Source: Hyphomonadaceae bacterium UBA7672 (lineage in GTDB: Bacteria; Pseudomonadota; Alphaproteobacteria; Caulobacterales; Hyphomonadaceae). Taken from it: 64,000 nucleotides of DNA. Shown piece after piece: positions 42,820 through 51,988 of the stretch. The number at the start of each line of letters is the position of its first letter. Position 1 is the stretch's first letter. The stretch lies in assembly GCA_002483135.1 (NCBI GenBank), contig DLHI01000021.1, positions 242 through 64,241 on the forward strand, given 5' to 3'. The notes beneath the pieces are model-generated. The model did no database searches and had not been told where the DNA came from. It was given only the letters and a program-made list of their open reading frames with translations. A program made the translations under genes and the position numbers.

Positions 42820-43778
42820 CAGTCGTTCAGGTCCGTGATTGCGCCGCCGGGAACGGCCTCGTCGAACTTCGGCTCGAGTTGTCCACGTTGCTTGTAACCC
42901 AGCACGTCATTGGCGATCACGCCGCCCGAGCTTTGTTTCTCGGCGCGGACGCGATCAAACGTCGCCTCCGATACGCGCTGACCCCAGATGGTCACGCGCT
43001 CGGTCTTCTCGGTCTCGATGCTCTCGATCGGCACGGTCAGCACGCGCCCGCCCGGCGCCACCGCCTCGACCACGAGATAATAGTTGAGCGCGTTGGGCGC
43101 ATCATCCGAGCCGCGGATCAGGCCCGTGTCTTCTCCCGGCCGCGAAACGATGCGTATCGTATACTCCTGCGCCAACTTCTCGTTCATGTCTTTCAGCGTC
43201 GTCAGCTGTGTCTTCGCAGCGCCGCGATCGCCATTGGCGATGGCGCGTTGTCCCTCGGCCGCGATGCTCGCCAGCTGCGCATCAACCACCGGATCGACCG
43301 CCAGCCCCTGCCCCTCGGCCAGCACGCGCGCGATCTCCGTCGGCATGCCTTTCCACTCGGCATTCATCGGGCCGAACACGAACAACTGGAAGCCGACGAC
43401 AATCGCCGCCAGCGCACCCAGCCCCGCCAGCGTCTGCGGCAGCCACTTCTTGCGGCTCACATACAGCTTCGCCAGCTTCACCGAGAACGTGTCCGCCGGC
43501 GGCTTGTAGACGAAGCGCTGTTCAGCCAGCGCCTTGACGCCATCCTTCAGGATCCGGTCGGGAACCTCGATCCCCTGCGCGCCATAGATTTCCTTCAGCC
43601 GCGCGATGAGCTGTTCCTCGCGCGCCTGTTCGTTGAGCTCCATGTCGACGATGCGTGTGCGATGGCGCAGTGTGTCCACCACGTCCATCGCCAGCATCAC
43701 ATCATCGAGCTTGCGGGGCTCGTCCGGGACGGCAGCAGCCGTCATCGGCACGCGCGCCGGAACTGTCGTCTCGCTCAT
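42819..43778 (-). CDS. DUF6384 family membrane protein
   Basis: The product is 319 aa starting at ATG 43778 (the upstream TTG at 43784 adds two residues). It has KLDDVMLAMDVVDTLRHRTR at the N-terminus, one central membrane helix (TLAGLGALAAIVVGFQLFVF) and an extracytoplasmic C-terminal part with YYLVVEAVAPGGRVLTVPIE. This matches my recollection of DUF6384 proteins. It lies between a TelA-like protein and the coiled-coil protein. The three are likely a complex at the membrane. Confidence 0.75.
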   Translation of the reverse strand: MSETTVPARVPMTAAAVPDEPRKLDDVMLAMDVVDTLRHRTRIVDMELNEQAREEQLIARLKEIYGAQGIEVPDRILKDGVKALAEQRFVYKPPADTFSVKLAKLYVSRKKWLPQTLAGLGALAAIVVGFQLFVFGPMNAEWKGMPTEIARVLAEGQGLAVDPVVDAQLASIAAEGQRAIANGDRGAAKTQLTTLKDMNEKLAQEYTIRIVSRPGEDTGLIRGSDDAPNALNYYLVVEAVAPGGRVLTVPIESIETEKTERVTIWGQRVSEATFDRVRAEKQSSGGVIANDVLGYKQRGQLEPKFDEAVPGGAITDLND

Positions 43779-43791
43779 GCCCAAACGTCGA

Positions 43792-44976
43792 TCATGAGGT
43801 CCTGACTGTCAGTGCGGCCGCCGCGCCTTGCTCGACCAGAAGCGCGAGGCGCTTCTTGCCGTCTTCGACCGCGTCGCGGATCTCGGCGGAGTTCTGCGTC
43901 GCCAGCTTGCGCATCTCCGCAATGATGCCGATCGAGCGCTCCTGATAGGTCACGACCGAGTCCACCAGCTTCTTCACGGCAGCCGCCGAAATCGTCGGGC
44001 CATAGCCCGCCTTCAGGGCCGCTTCCTGAACCTTGCCGCCGATCTCAGCCAGCACTTCGAGCGACTGGTCCACGCCCTTCTTCATTGACTCCAGCGTCTG
44101 CGTCGACTCATGCAGGCCGTGCATCCCCGTGAACGTCGCCGACAGCGCCGTCAGCACAACCTCGTTCGTCCCGAAGAACGAGACGGACTGCGCATAGATG
44201 CGCTCTTTCGCGTTGGTGGTCTGCACCAGCCGCGCCATGATGACTTCGGATGTGTTGTAGCCAACCGTCAGGTTGTCCGAGAGGTCCTTCGAGATCTGGT
44301 AGCGCTTCTCTTCCGCCTGCAGGCGACGCAGCTCCTCGTCGCGCGCCAGCTCCAGCTTCGAACGCTCCGCCGGCTCCGTGCCGGTGTAGGCCGCGACCGC
44401 CGCCGACGCCGCCGTCATCTTCGCCTTGGCCTCTTCCAGCTTGCCTTCCGCCGTCTTCAGAACTTCCAGCGCCAGCACTTCCGACTGCTTCATCGCGCCA
44501 CGGAAATCCATGTACGCTTCGAGGATCAGGTGCTCTTTCTCGATCTGGACCTTCGTGTCCTTCTGCACATCGATATAGATGTCCTTGATCTTGTCGAAGC
44601 GCTGGGCGATGTCGCCGCGCGTCATCTTCATCCACACATTGCCCAGCCGCTCCATGGTGGAGATCTTGCCATCGGCATACTGCTCGACGAGGCCCTTGGC
44701 GTCGTCGCGGATCGAGTTGAACGCCTGGGTGATCTGCTCGTAGCGCTCGCCCACCTTGATGCCCGAAATATGCTCGCGCACCACCTCGTTGAACGTCGAC
44801 GCCTGGTCGAGCGTGCGCGCGATTGTCGTCACCTTGTCCGGCGACAGCTCGGTGATCTGGTTCAGCAGCGCCACAACCGGCGCGGGATCGCCCGCCTTTT
44901 CGGGAAACAGGCCAAGCTTGCGAAGGCTTCCAACGGCCTTGTCGAGGTATTGAAGCGCTGTGGGGCTGCCCGCCAT
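43792..44976 (-). CDS. TelA-like (toxic anion resistance family-like) protein
   Basis: The product is 394 aa, nearly all alpha-helical. Features recall TelA: VRTLDQASTFNEVVREHISG-like segment, AMKQSEVLALEVLKTAEGKL, EPAERSKLELARDEELRRLQ, and NAKERIYAQSVSFFGTNEVV. It could be a membrane-associated scaffold. It starts the minus-strand operon that continues with DUF6384, the coiled-coil protein and the phytase-like esterase. Tellurite resistance is not implied. Confidence 0.65.
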   Translation of the reverse strand: MAGSPTALQYLDKAVGSLRKLGLFPEKAGDPAPVVALLNQITELSPDKVTTIARTLDQASTFNEVVREHISGIKVGERYEQITQAFNSIRDDAKGLVEQYADGKISTMERLGNVWMKMTRGDIAQRFDKIKDIYIDVQKDTKVQIEKEHLILEAYMDFRGAMKQSEVLALEVLKTAEGKLEEAKAKMTAASAAVAAYTGTEPAERSKLELARDEELRRLQAEEKRYQISKDLSDNLTVGYNTSEVIMARLVQTTNAKERIYAQSVSFFGTNEVVLTALSATFTGMHGLHESTQTLESMKKGVDQSLEVLAEIGGKVQEAALKAGYGPTISAAAVKKLVDSVVTYQERSIGIIAEMRKLATQNSAEIRDAVEDGKKRLALLVEQGAAAALTVRTS

Positions 44977-45159
44977 CTTCTTGTCTCCCTGTGTTCGCGC
45001 CCCATTTTCGCCGGGGAAGAAGCGAGGCGGCGCATATCAGAGGATACGTGCCCTCTTCCAGCGAGATCGCAAGATACCAGCGGCAGAATTTTTTCGAGAA
45101 TCGATATCGATTGGGCGCGAAGGCCGTCATAACCATGACGGCAACGAGAGGGTGCTTTC

Positions 45160-46059
45160 ATGAAACTGACGGCCACGGCCTTCCTGTGCCTCGCCCTCGC
45201 CGCCTGCGCGACGCCGGCCGCTGCGCCGCAGTCGGCAACGCCGGCAGAGCTACACGCCGCCGTCGCCGCGTTTGCGCAGCCGACGCATGAGGGGCGCCTT
45301 GATGTTCTGAAGGCCCAGCTCGACGCCGCAGGTCTCGCCTATGAGGTCGAGAGCTTCGACGGCGAACGCCCGCCGCCAGCCGCTGGCCACAATGTCGTCG
45401 TCCGCCTCGGGCCGGAAGAAGGGCGCGAAATCCTGATCACCGCCCATTACGACGCTGTCGTCCTGCCCGGCGGAAAGCTCGCAGACGGGGCGGTCGACAA
45501 TGCCGCTTCGGTCGTCGCGATGATCGAGGCGGCTCGCCGCCTTGATGGCCGCACGAAGCATCCGGTGCGCCTGATCCTGTTCGACCAGGAAGAGCTGGGC
45601 CTCGTTGGCGCGCAAGCATGGATCGCTGCGCACGGAACCGACGATATCGCCGCCGTCATCAATGCGGACGTCAACGGCAATGGCGACACGCTGATGTATG
45701 GGCTCAACAATGGCCCGCAGTCGGCGGGTCTGATCAATGCTGTGGAAGCCGTGTGCGCCGAGCGCAAACTCTCTTGCCTCGACTTCCCGGAATACCCGCC
45801 CAGCGACGATGTCGCCTTCGCCGAAGCAGGCGCACCCGTCATCTCGCTCGGCCACCAGCCCCGCGCAGAGGCCGAGAAGCTGCGTGCCTTCATGCTGAAC
45901 CCGCCCAAGTCGGCGCCAGACCCGGCGACCATCCCGGCGGTCCTGATGCTGATCCACACGCCCAACGACACCATCGCCCGCGTGGAGTCGACCACACTGG
46001 CGCTGGCCGCCGATACGTTCGAGGCACTGGTGCTGAAGGTGGATGCCACGCTGCCTTGA
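45160..46059 (+). CDS. M28 family aminopeptidase-like lipoprotein
   Basis: The product is 299 aa with lipobox LAAC. It has the M28 zinc ligands: ITAHYDAVVLPG, DGAVDNAASVVAMIEAAR, LFDQEELGLVGAQAWI and later DVNGNGDTLMYG, then a final His in LMLIHTPNDT. It is predicted to act in the periplasm as a metallo-exopeptidase. It is monocistronic by layout. An inverted-repeat pair follows it. Confidence 0.9.
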   Translation: MKLTATAFLCLALAACATPAAAPQSATPAELHAAVAAFAQPTHEGRLDVLKAQLDAAGLAYEVESFDGERPPPAAGHNVVVRLGPEEGREILITAHYDAVVLPGGKLADGAVDNAASVVAMIEAARRLDGRTKHPVRLILFDQEELGLVGAQAWIAAHGTDDIAAVINADVNGNGDTLMYGLNNGPQSAGLINAVEAVCAERKLSCLDFPEYPPSDDVAFAEAGAPVISLGHQPRAEAEKLRAFMLNPPKSAPDPATIPAVLMLIHTPNDTIARVESTTLALAADTFEALVLKVDATLP

Positions 46060-46078
46060 GACCAAGGCTAACCGATAG

Positions 46079-46230
46079 ACCCCCTCCGTCACGCCGCTTC
46101 GCGTCGCGCCACCTCCCCCACTTGCGTTGCAAGTGAGGGAGGCAAGGCGCCGGCGCTTCTTGCCTCCACCAGTCGCCACGCGACTGGGGGAAGTGGATCG
46201 CTGACGCAGTCAGCGAGACGGAGGGGGTCC
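46079..46230. repeat. Facing pair of ~70-bp palindromic repeats
   Basis: Two copies of the same element, in inverted orientation, start ACCCCCTCCGTC (46079) and end GACGGAGGGGGTCC (46230) around a short GGCGCCGGCGC core (46146-46156). Each copy has inner hairpins such as CTGACGCAGTCAG and TTGCGTTGCAA. The same element flanks the DUF559 gene at 54405 and 54841. Confidence 0.85.
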
Positions 46231-46370
46231 ATCGATCATCGCGCACGCGCGCCTCGGCCCTGCCTTGCCCGATAGCGGATTCCGCAATCCGATCTGTCTC
46301 CTACCTCACCTCGCCTTGCCTTCCGCTGAACTCAGCGCGACAACGGCGCAAGCCAGAAGGACATCTCCAC

Positions 46371-47147
46371 ATGACCCGCACAGCAATCGTCACAGGCTCC
46401 ACCTCCGGCATCGGCGAGGGCATCGCGCGCGCTCTGGCTGCGGCGGGCAACAATGTGGTGCTCAACGGCTTTGGCGACGCCGCCGCGATCGAGAAACTGC
46501 GCGCTTCAATCGCCGCCGACAACAAGGTCGAATGCCTCTACTCCGGCGCCGACATGACCAGGCCCGACCAGATCGAGGCGATGTTCGCCATGGCGAAGGA
46601 AAAGCTCGGCCCCATCGACATCGTGGTCAACAATGCCGGCGTCCAGCACGTCTCGCCGGTAGAGGATTTCCCGGTCGAAAAGTGGAACCTGATCATCAAC
46701 CTCAATCTCAACTCCGCCTTCCACACCACGCGCCTCGCCTTCCCCGACATGAAGGCCCGCAAATGGGGCCGCATCATCAACATCGCCTCGGCGCATGCCC
46801 TCGTCGCCTCGCCGTTCAAGAGCGCCTATGTCGCCGCCAAGCACGGCATTCTCGGCTTCACGAAATCGACCGCGCTCGAAGGCGCAACCTTCGGCATTCG
46901 CGTGAACGCCATCTGCCCCGGCTATGTCCGCACGCCGCTGGTCGAAAACCAGATCGCTGATACGGCGAAGGCGCGCGGCATTTCCGAGGAGGCCGTGATC
47001 CGCGACGTTCTACTCGCGGCGCAACCCACGAAGGAGTTCGTGAAGGTGTCAGACGTCGCCGCCATGGCGGTCTTCCTGACGACCGAAGCCGCCAACCAGA
47101 TCAACGGCGCCGCCCTCTCGATCGACGGCGGCTGGGTCGCGCAATAG
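46371..47147 (+). CDS. bdhA: 3-hydroxybutyrate dehydrogenase
   Basis: The product is 258 aa. It fits the D-3-hydroxybutyrate dehydrogenase subgroup of SDRs: TGSTSGIGEGIARALAAAG, NNAGVQHVSPVEDFPVEKW, the catalytic SAHALVASPFKSAYVAAKHG and NAICPGYVRTPLVENQI, ending IDGGWVAQ. The enzyme converts 3-hydroxybutyrate to acetoacetate in PHB breakdown, which suits the pha genes later in the window. It stands alone, ~220 bp after the repeat pair. Confidence 0.92.
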   Translation: MTRTAIVTGSTSGIGEGIARALAAAGNNVVLNGFGDAAAIEKLRASIAADNKVECLYSGADMTRPDQIEAMFAMAKEKLGPIDIVVNNAGVQHVSPVEDFPVEKWNLIINLNLNSAFHTTRLAFPDMKARKWGRIINIASAHALVASPFKSAYVAAKHGILGFTKSTALEGATFGIRVNAICPGYVRTPLVENQIADTAKARGISEEAVIRDVLLAAQPTKEFVKVSDVAAMAVFLTTEAANQINGAALSIDGGWVAQ

Positions 47148-47231
47148 CGCTCAACTCACTGACGCGGCGCCGTCTTGTCCAAGGATGCGCGAGAGAGCGC
47201 GTCCCGAAGGGGCCAGCGGCTCCGCCAGCTA

Positions 47232-48068
47232 TCAACCGAAGGGCACGACCCGGTTTGCGCTGTCGTGACCGATATCGGCACGCCCCAGGTAAGGGATGCC
47301 CGACCGCTCACACCAGAAGCGCGCAACCTCTTCCTCGGTGAGCACAAAATCCGGATCGTTCTTGGGAACAGCCGAACACCGGCCGAGCCGGATGCCCGCG
47401 CATTGCTTCACGGCCTGGCTCGATGTCACGTGAAAGAAATAGCGGTCGATGCGGTACATGTACTCGCCGACATCCTCAAGCATCAGGACATGCCCTGCGA
47501 AGTCCGGCTCCAGCGGCGTTCCCAGCAGTTGCGACAGGATGGTCAGGTTGAACGCCATCGCCTTCTGCCCCGCCTTCAGGCTGGGCTCCAGCGCACGGCG
47601 GTCGCCATCGACCAGCCATGCGAGCCCCCGCAGCATCGCCTCCTCGCCATCCTCGCGCACAAGGTCCACCGGCATCGGCCCATGCGCCACGCGTTCGAAC
47701 CCCGCCCGGTAGAGCCCGCCCAGCAGGAAGCCCGCATCTGAATATCCCAGCCAGGCCTTCTCCCGCGCATGGTGGTTGAGCTGCGGGATCACATACTCGG
47801 CCACCCGGCAGGCGCCATACCCGCCCCGCGCCAGCCACACCGCATCCAGCTTCGGATCGTTGGCGATCTGAACCAGCGCTTCGATCCGCTCGTGATCTTG
47901 GCCAGCAAAATGCCCGGCCTGACGGAAGCACTGCGGATGGAAGACCAGCTCGACCCGGTCGCCATAGGTCTCTTCGGCAATCACCTGCGCCCGGCCCGCC
48001 AGCTCGGGCGGCATGCGCGTTCCCGGCGCCGCGAGGCCGATGCGGAACACCTTTTCACTTGACCCCAT
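47232..48068 (-). CDS. LD-carboxypeptidase (peptidase S66)
   Basis: The product is 278 aa. The S66 signature is present: an N-terminal IGLAAPGTRMP, LARGGYGACRVAEYV, the nucleophile in LGYSDAGFLL (Ser110), and Glu (LMLEDVGEYMYRIDRYFFH) and His (ADIGHDSANRVVP) completing the triad. It removes the terminal D-Ala of muropeptide tetrapeptides in the cytoplasm. The divergent neighbour is an Mpl-type ligase, which uses the tripeptide, so the two likely serve cell-wall recycling. Confidence 0.92.
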   Translation of the reverse strand: MGSSEKVFRIGLAAPGTRMPPELAGRAQVIAEETYGDRVELVFHPQCFRQAGHFAGQDHERIEALVQIANDPKLDAVWLARGGYGACRVAEYVIPQLNHHAREKAWLGYSDAGFLLGGLYRAGFERVAHGPMPVDLVREDGEEAMLRGLAWLVDGDRRALEPSLKAGQKAMAFNLTILSQLLGTPLEPDFAGHVLMLEDVGEYMYRIDRYFFHVTSSQAVKQCAGIRLGRCSAVPKNDPDFVLTEEEVARFWCERSGIPYLGRADIGHDSANRVVPFG

Positions 48069-48094
48069 TGGCCACCTGCTAAGACATCCCAGCT

Positions 48095-49540
48095 ATGAAC
48101 GACGCCATGCCCGACTCAAATAACACCCTTGCCCACACAGGTCCCTACTTCTTCTGCGGCATTGGCGGCAGCGGAATGTTGCCCCTCGCCCTGATCGTCA
48201 GGGCCCGCGGCTATGATGTGGAAGGCTCGGACCGTTCGCTGGACGCCGGCCGCACATCCGGCAAGTTCGACTTCCTCCGCGCGCGCGGCATCCGGCTTCA
48301 CACGCAGGACGGCTCGGGCCTCACCAGCAGGAACCAGCTTCTGGTCACCTCCGCCGCCGTGGAAGACACCGTGCCGGACGTTGTCGCCGCCCGCGCCCTC
48401 GGCTGCCCGGAAGTGAAGCGGCCGCAACTGCTCGCGCAGCTTGTGAACTCTGCAAAGGTCTCCATCGCCGTCGGCGGCACGTCGGGCAAGTCGACAACCA
48501 CGGGCATGATCGCCTGGATCCTCTACGCCACGCGCCGCGACCCCACGGTCATGAATGGCGCCGTGATGAAGAACTTCGTCGCCGGCGATTTCCCCTTCGC
48601 GTCCGCCATCGTCGGCGAGGGCGACATTTTCGTATCGGAAGTTGATGAAAGCGACGGCTCGATCGCGCTCTACAATCCGACCATCGCCGTCCTCAACAAT
48701 ATCGCGCTCGATCACAAGTCGATGGAGGAGCTCCGCCGGCTGTTCACCGACTTCGTCTCGAAGGCCCAGGTCGCGATCCTCAACCTCGACAATGACGAGA
48801 CCCGCGCCCTCGCCGCCCAGGTGAAGCATCCGAATGCGCTCACCTATTCGCTCACCGACACGGATGCGGACTTCTTCATCTCCGACCTGATCACTCAGGC
48901 CGACGGCCAGTCCTGCATCGTTACCGAGAAGTCCACGGGCGAGCGCCAGCGCATCTGCCTGCAGACGCCCGGCCGTCACAATCTCTCCAACGGCCTCGCC
49001 GCCATCGCCGCTGCGCGCGCCTGCGGCCTCTCGCTGCGCGAAGCCACGACGGCGCTGATGAACTTCGTCGGCATCCGCCGCCGGCTCGAAGTGGTCGGTA
49101 CGGCGAAGGACATCACCGTGATCGACGATTTCGGGCATAACCCCGACAAGATCGCCGCCACGCTGTCGACCCTGCACCAGTTCGCCGGCCGGCTCCTGGT
49201 GATGTGGCAGCCGCACGGCTACGGCCCCATCCGCCAGATGAAAGACCAGCTGATCGAAATGTTCGCGCGCGAGCTTGGCCCGCAGGACGTGCTGCTGATG
49301 CCCGAGCCCGCCTATTTCGGCGGGACGGTCGATCGCTCCATGGGATCCAGCCTGATTGCCGAGGGCGTCACCGCGCGCGGCAAGAACTCGCAATCCTTCC
49401 CCGACCGCGCCGCCTGCGGCGACCGCCTCGTGGAACTCGCCAACCCCGGCGACGTCATCGTGGTGATGGGCGCAAGGGACGACACGCTGTCCGAGTTTGC
49501 AGCTGATGTGCTGAAGCGCGTGGGCGAGAAGGCGTTCTAG
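48095..49540 (+). CDS. Mur ligase (Mpl-type UDP-N-acetylmuramate:tripeptide ligase or MurC-like)
   Basis: The product is 481 aa. It has the Mur ligase fold with FFCGIGGSGMLPLAL in place of the usual HFVGIGG, the ATP loop VGGTSGKSTTTGMIAW, then SEVDESDGSIA and LNNIALDHKSMEELR and a C-terminal VIDDFGHNPDKIAATLS. Divergence from MurC, and location opposite an LD-carboxypeptidase with only 26 bp between, favour the Mpl recycling role (ligation of L-Ala-D-Glu-mDAP to UDP-MurNAc). MurC itself cannot be excluded. Confidence 0.85.
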   Translation: MNDAMPDSNNTLAHTGPYFFCGIGGSGMLPLALIVRARGYDVEGSDRSLDAGRTSGKFDFLRARGIRLHTQDGSGLTSRNQLLVTSAAVEDTVPDVVAARALGCPEVKRPQLLAQLVNSAKVSIAVGGTSGKSTTTGMIAWILYATRRDPTVMNGAVMKNFVAGDFPFASAIVGEGDIFVSEVDESDGSIALYNPTIAVLNNIALDHKSMEELRRLFTDFVSKAQVAILNLDNDETRALAAQVKHPNALTYSLTDTDADFFISDLITQADGQSCIVTEKSTGERQRICLQTPGRHNLSNGLAAIAAARACGLSLREATTALMNFVGIRRRLEVVGTAKDITVIDDFGHNPDKIAATLSTLHQFAGRLLVMWQPHGYGPIRQMKDQLIEMFARELGPQDVLLMPEPAYFGGTVDRSMGSSLIAEGVTARGKNSQSFPDRAACGDRLVELANPGDVIVVMGARDDTLSEFAADVLKRVGEKAF

Positions 49541-49547
49541 CGCCGGC

Positions 49548-49709
49548 GAGCACGCCCTCGTCCTTCGAGACGATCGCCTTTGGCGATCCCTCAGGATGAG
49601 GGCTATGCAGCAGCTGCAACGGAAACCCTCATCCTGAGGGCCGCCCGGTACGGCGGTTGAGCGCGGGAACTCTCTCGGTGGCGGCGTCTCGAAGGACGAG
49701 GGCGTGCTC
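49548..49709. repeat. Nested inverted repeats (CCTCGTCCTTCGA family)
   Basis: Outer arms 49548-49572 (GAGCACGCCCTCGTCCTTCG start) and 49685-49709 are perfect complements. Inner segments CCCTCAGGATGAGGG and CCCTCATCCTGAGGG form further stems. This may terminate the ligase transcript. It shares its core with 33687-33774. Confidence 0.85.
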
Positions 49710-49766
49710 ACTAGCGCTTGTCACGCGGCCCCGCTACGCTCCCGCAAAACACCGGGAAGAAACGCC

Positions 49767-51887
49767 ATGCTTCGTGTCCTCACCCTCGCCGCATCCGCCA
49801 TCGCGCTCGCGTCCTGCGCCACGCCGCCCGCCACCACGGGCTCAGGGTACGACGCCCGCATCATCCGCGACGCGTTCGGCGTCCCTCACATCTACGGCAA
49901 GCGCAACGCAGACGTCGCCTTCGGCCTCGCCTACGCTCATTCGGAAGACGACTGGAAGAACATCGAGGAGGTCATCCGCTCCAGCCGTGGAACCCTCGCG
50001 GAGATCGTGGGCGAAAGCGGCGCCAAGTCCGATGATTTCGTGCTGGCGCTCGGCGCCGCCGAGATCGTCTATCGCGACTACGACGCGAAGGTTTCTCCCA
50101 CAGCGAAGGCGCTGGCGGAAGGTTACGCCGCCGGCCTCAACACGTGGTGCGCCGAACATCCGGAAACCACCTGCGCCCGCACCATGCCGGTGACGGGGAA
50201 GGACATCGTCTCCGGCTTCGTCACGCGCCCCATGTCTTTCTACGGCCTCGATGGAGAGATCGACGCGCTGATCTCCGGCCGCGCCAACATGGAGATGTCG
50301 ACCAAAACCTCCACGCGCGCGTCGCTGCTTGATACCTGGGACGATATCGAGCTTGGCTCGAACGCGCTTGCGGTCGCCCCCTCGCGCTCGGCGGACGGCC
50401 ACACACGCCTCGCAGTCAACTCGCACCAGCCGTACGAAGGTCGCGTCGCCTGGTATGAGGCGCGCCTCAAATCGGAAGAAGGCATCGACATGGTCGGCGG
50501 CATGTTCCCCGGAACGCCGCTGCTGCTGCAGGGCGCCGGGCCCAGCCTCGGCTGGGCGCCCACGGTCAACAAGCCGGACCTCTACGACACGTTCAAGCTG
50601 ACGGTGGACGATGAGGTCTATCCCACGAAGTACCAGATGGACGGCCAGTGGAAGGACCTCACGCGCAAGCAGATCAGCTACAACGTGCTGCGTGATGGCG
50701 TACTCGTGAATGTCGAGCGCACGGCCCGCTGGTCGGAACACGGCCCGGTCTGGGTCACCGACAAGGGCGTCTTCGCCGTCTCCTTCGTCGGCCTCAACGA
50801 GTTCGAGCACATCGACCAGTATCTCGCGATGAACATGGCGAAGACGGTCGATGAATGGCGTGCAGCTCAGGTGAAGTACAACGCCATTCCCTCGGTCAAC
50901 TATGTGGTGGCGGACTCGCAAGGCGGCATCGCCTATTTCTGGAACGCCAACATGCCCAAGCGCGTGGAAGGCTGGGACCGCACCAAAATCCTGCCGGGCA
51001 ATATCTCCGAAACGCTCTGGAAGGGCTGGGAGCCGGTCGAGCGCCTGCCCGCCGTGATCAAGCCGAAATCCGGCTATGTCGTGAACGCCAACCACTCCCC
51101 GCTTCTCGTGTCTGCGCCCGAGGACAATCCGAAAGCCGCGGATTATCCCGCCAGCTTCGCGCTCGACACGCTGGTCACCAATCGCGGCCTGCGTGCGCAG
51201 GAACTGTTCGGCGCCGACACGTCGATCACGCGCGAGGAATTCCTCGCCTACAAGATGGACGACTGGTATTCGATCGACTCCAACGTCGCCTTCATGGCCG
51301 AGGCGCTGGACGTCGAATGGTCCGGCAAGGTCGACGCGGAAACGCAGAAGCTGATCGATCATGTCCGCGCCTGGGATGGCCGGGCCGACCAGCACAACCG
51401 CCACACGGCCCTCGCCGTCTTCACCGGCCAGGCCGTGATGGGCAGCCAGATGCACGGCGCCTATGACGACGATCGCGGCCTTGCCGCACTCAAGCAGACG
51501 GCGGAATTGCTCATCGCCGCAACCGGCCGCATCGATCCGGAATGGGGCGAAGTGAGCCGCCTGAAGCGCGGCGACAAGTCGTGGCCGCTCGATGGCGGGC
51601 CCGACACGCTGCGCGCGGTCTATGTTGCGGGCGATCTTGCGAAGGACAAATACCGCTCCGGCCGCGCCGGCGACACCTACGTCCTCATCGCCGACTGGGC
51701 GCCGGATGGCACGTACACGCTGGACACCATACACCAGTACGGCGTCGCCACGCTGGATGCGTCCTCACCCCACTACGCCGACCAGGCGCCGCTGTTCGCG
51801 GAAGAGAAATTCAAGCGTCCGCCCATGGAGCTAAACGACCTGCTGAAACAGGCGACGCGGGATTACCGGGTGGGCGGGAAGCGTTGA
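49767..51887 (+). CDS. Penicillin acylase family (Ntn hydrolase) lipoprotein
   Basis: The product is 706 aa with lipobox SCATPP (Cys17). Penicillin-amidase features: IIRDAFGVPHIYGKRNADVA, GLAYAHSEDDWKNIE, and the predicted self-processing nucleophile Ser198 in ELGSNALAVAPSRS. Later GAGPSLGW, WNANMPKRVEGWD and YVVNANHSPL fit the beta chain. Homologues cleave acyl-homoserine lactones or other amides. The ATG at 49767 has GGGAAGAAACGCC upstream. The next gene is a TonB receptor ~100 bp on. Confidence 0.9.
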   Translation: MLRVLTLAASAIALASCATPPATTGSGYDARIIRDAFGVPHIYGKRNADVAFGLAYAHSEDDWKNIEEVIRSSRGTLAEIVGESGAKSDDFVLALGAAEIVYRDYDAKVSPTAKALAEGYAAGLNTWCAEHPETTCARTMPVTGKDIVSGFVTRPMSFYGLDGEIDALISGRANMEMSTKTSTRASLLDTWDDIELGSNALAVAPSRSADGHTRLAVNSHQPYEGRVAWYEARLKSEEGIDMVGGMFPGTPLLLQGAGPSLGWAPTVNKPDLYDTFKLTVDDEVYPTKYQMDGQWKDLTRKQISYNVLRDGVLVNVERTARWSEHGPVWVTDKGVFAVSFVGLNEFEHIDQYLAMNMAKTVDEWRAAQVKYNAIPSVNYVVADSQGGIAYFWNANMPKRVEGWDRTKILPGNISETLWKGWEPVERLPAVIKPKSGYVVNANHSPLLVSAPEDNPKAADYPASFALDTLVTNRGLRAQELFGADTSITREEFLAYKMDDWYSIDSNVAFMAEALDVEWSGKVDAETQKLIDHVRAWDGRADQHNRHTALAVFTGQAVMGSQMHGAYDDDRGLAALKQTAELLIAATGRIDPEWGEVSRLKRGDKSWPLDGGPDTLRAVYVAGDLAKDKYRSGRAGDTYVLIADWAPDGTYTLDTIHQYGVATLDASSPHYADQAPLFAEEKFKRPPMELNDLLKQATRDYRVGGKR

Positions 51888-51988
51888 CGTTGCGTCACAA
51901 TACCGTAGCGTTTCCGAAGCGAAAAGTTCACTTAGAGCATTGATGACCCTGCGTTAGTTACCCCGCACGTAATACGTCGGGGTAACAG

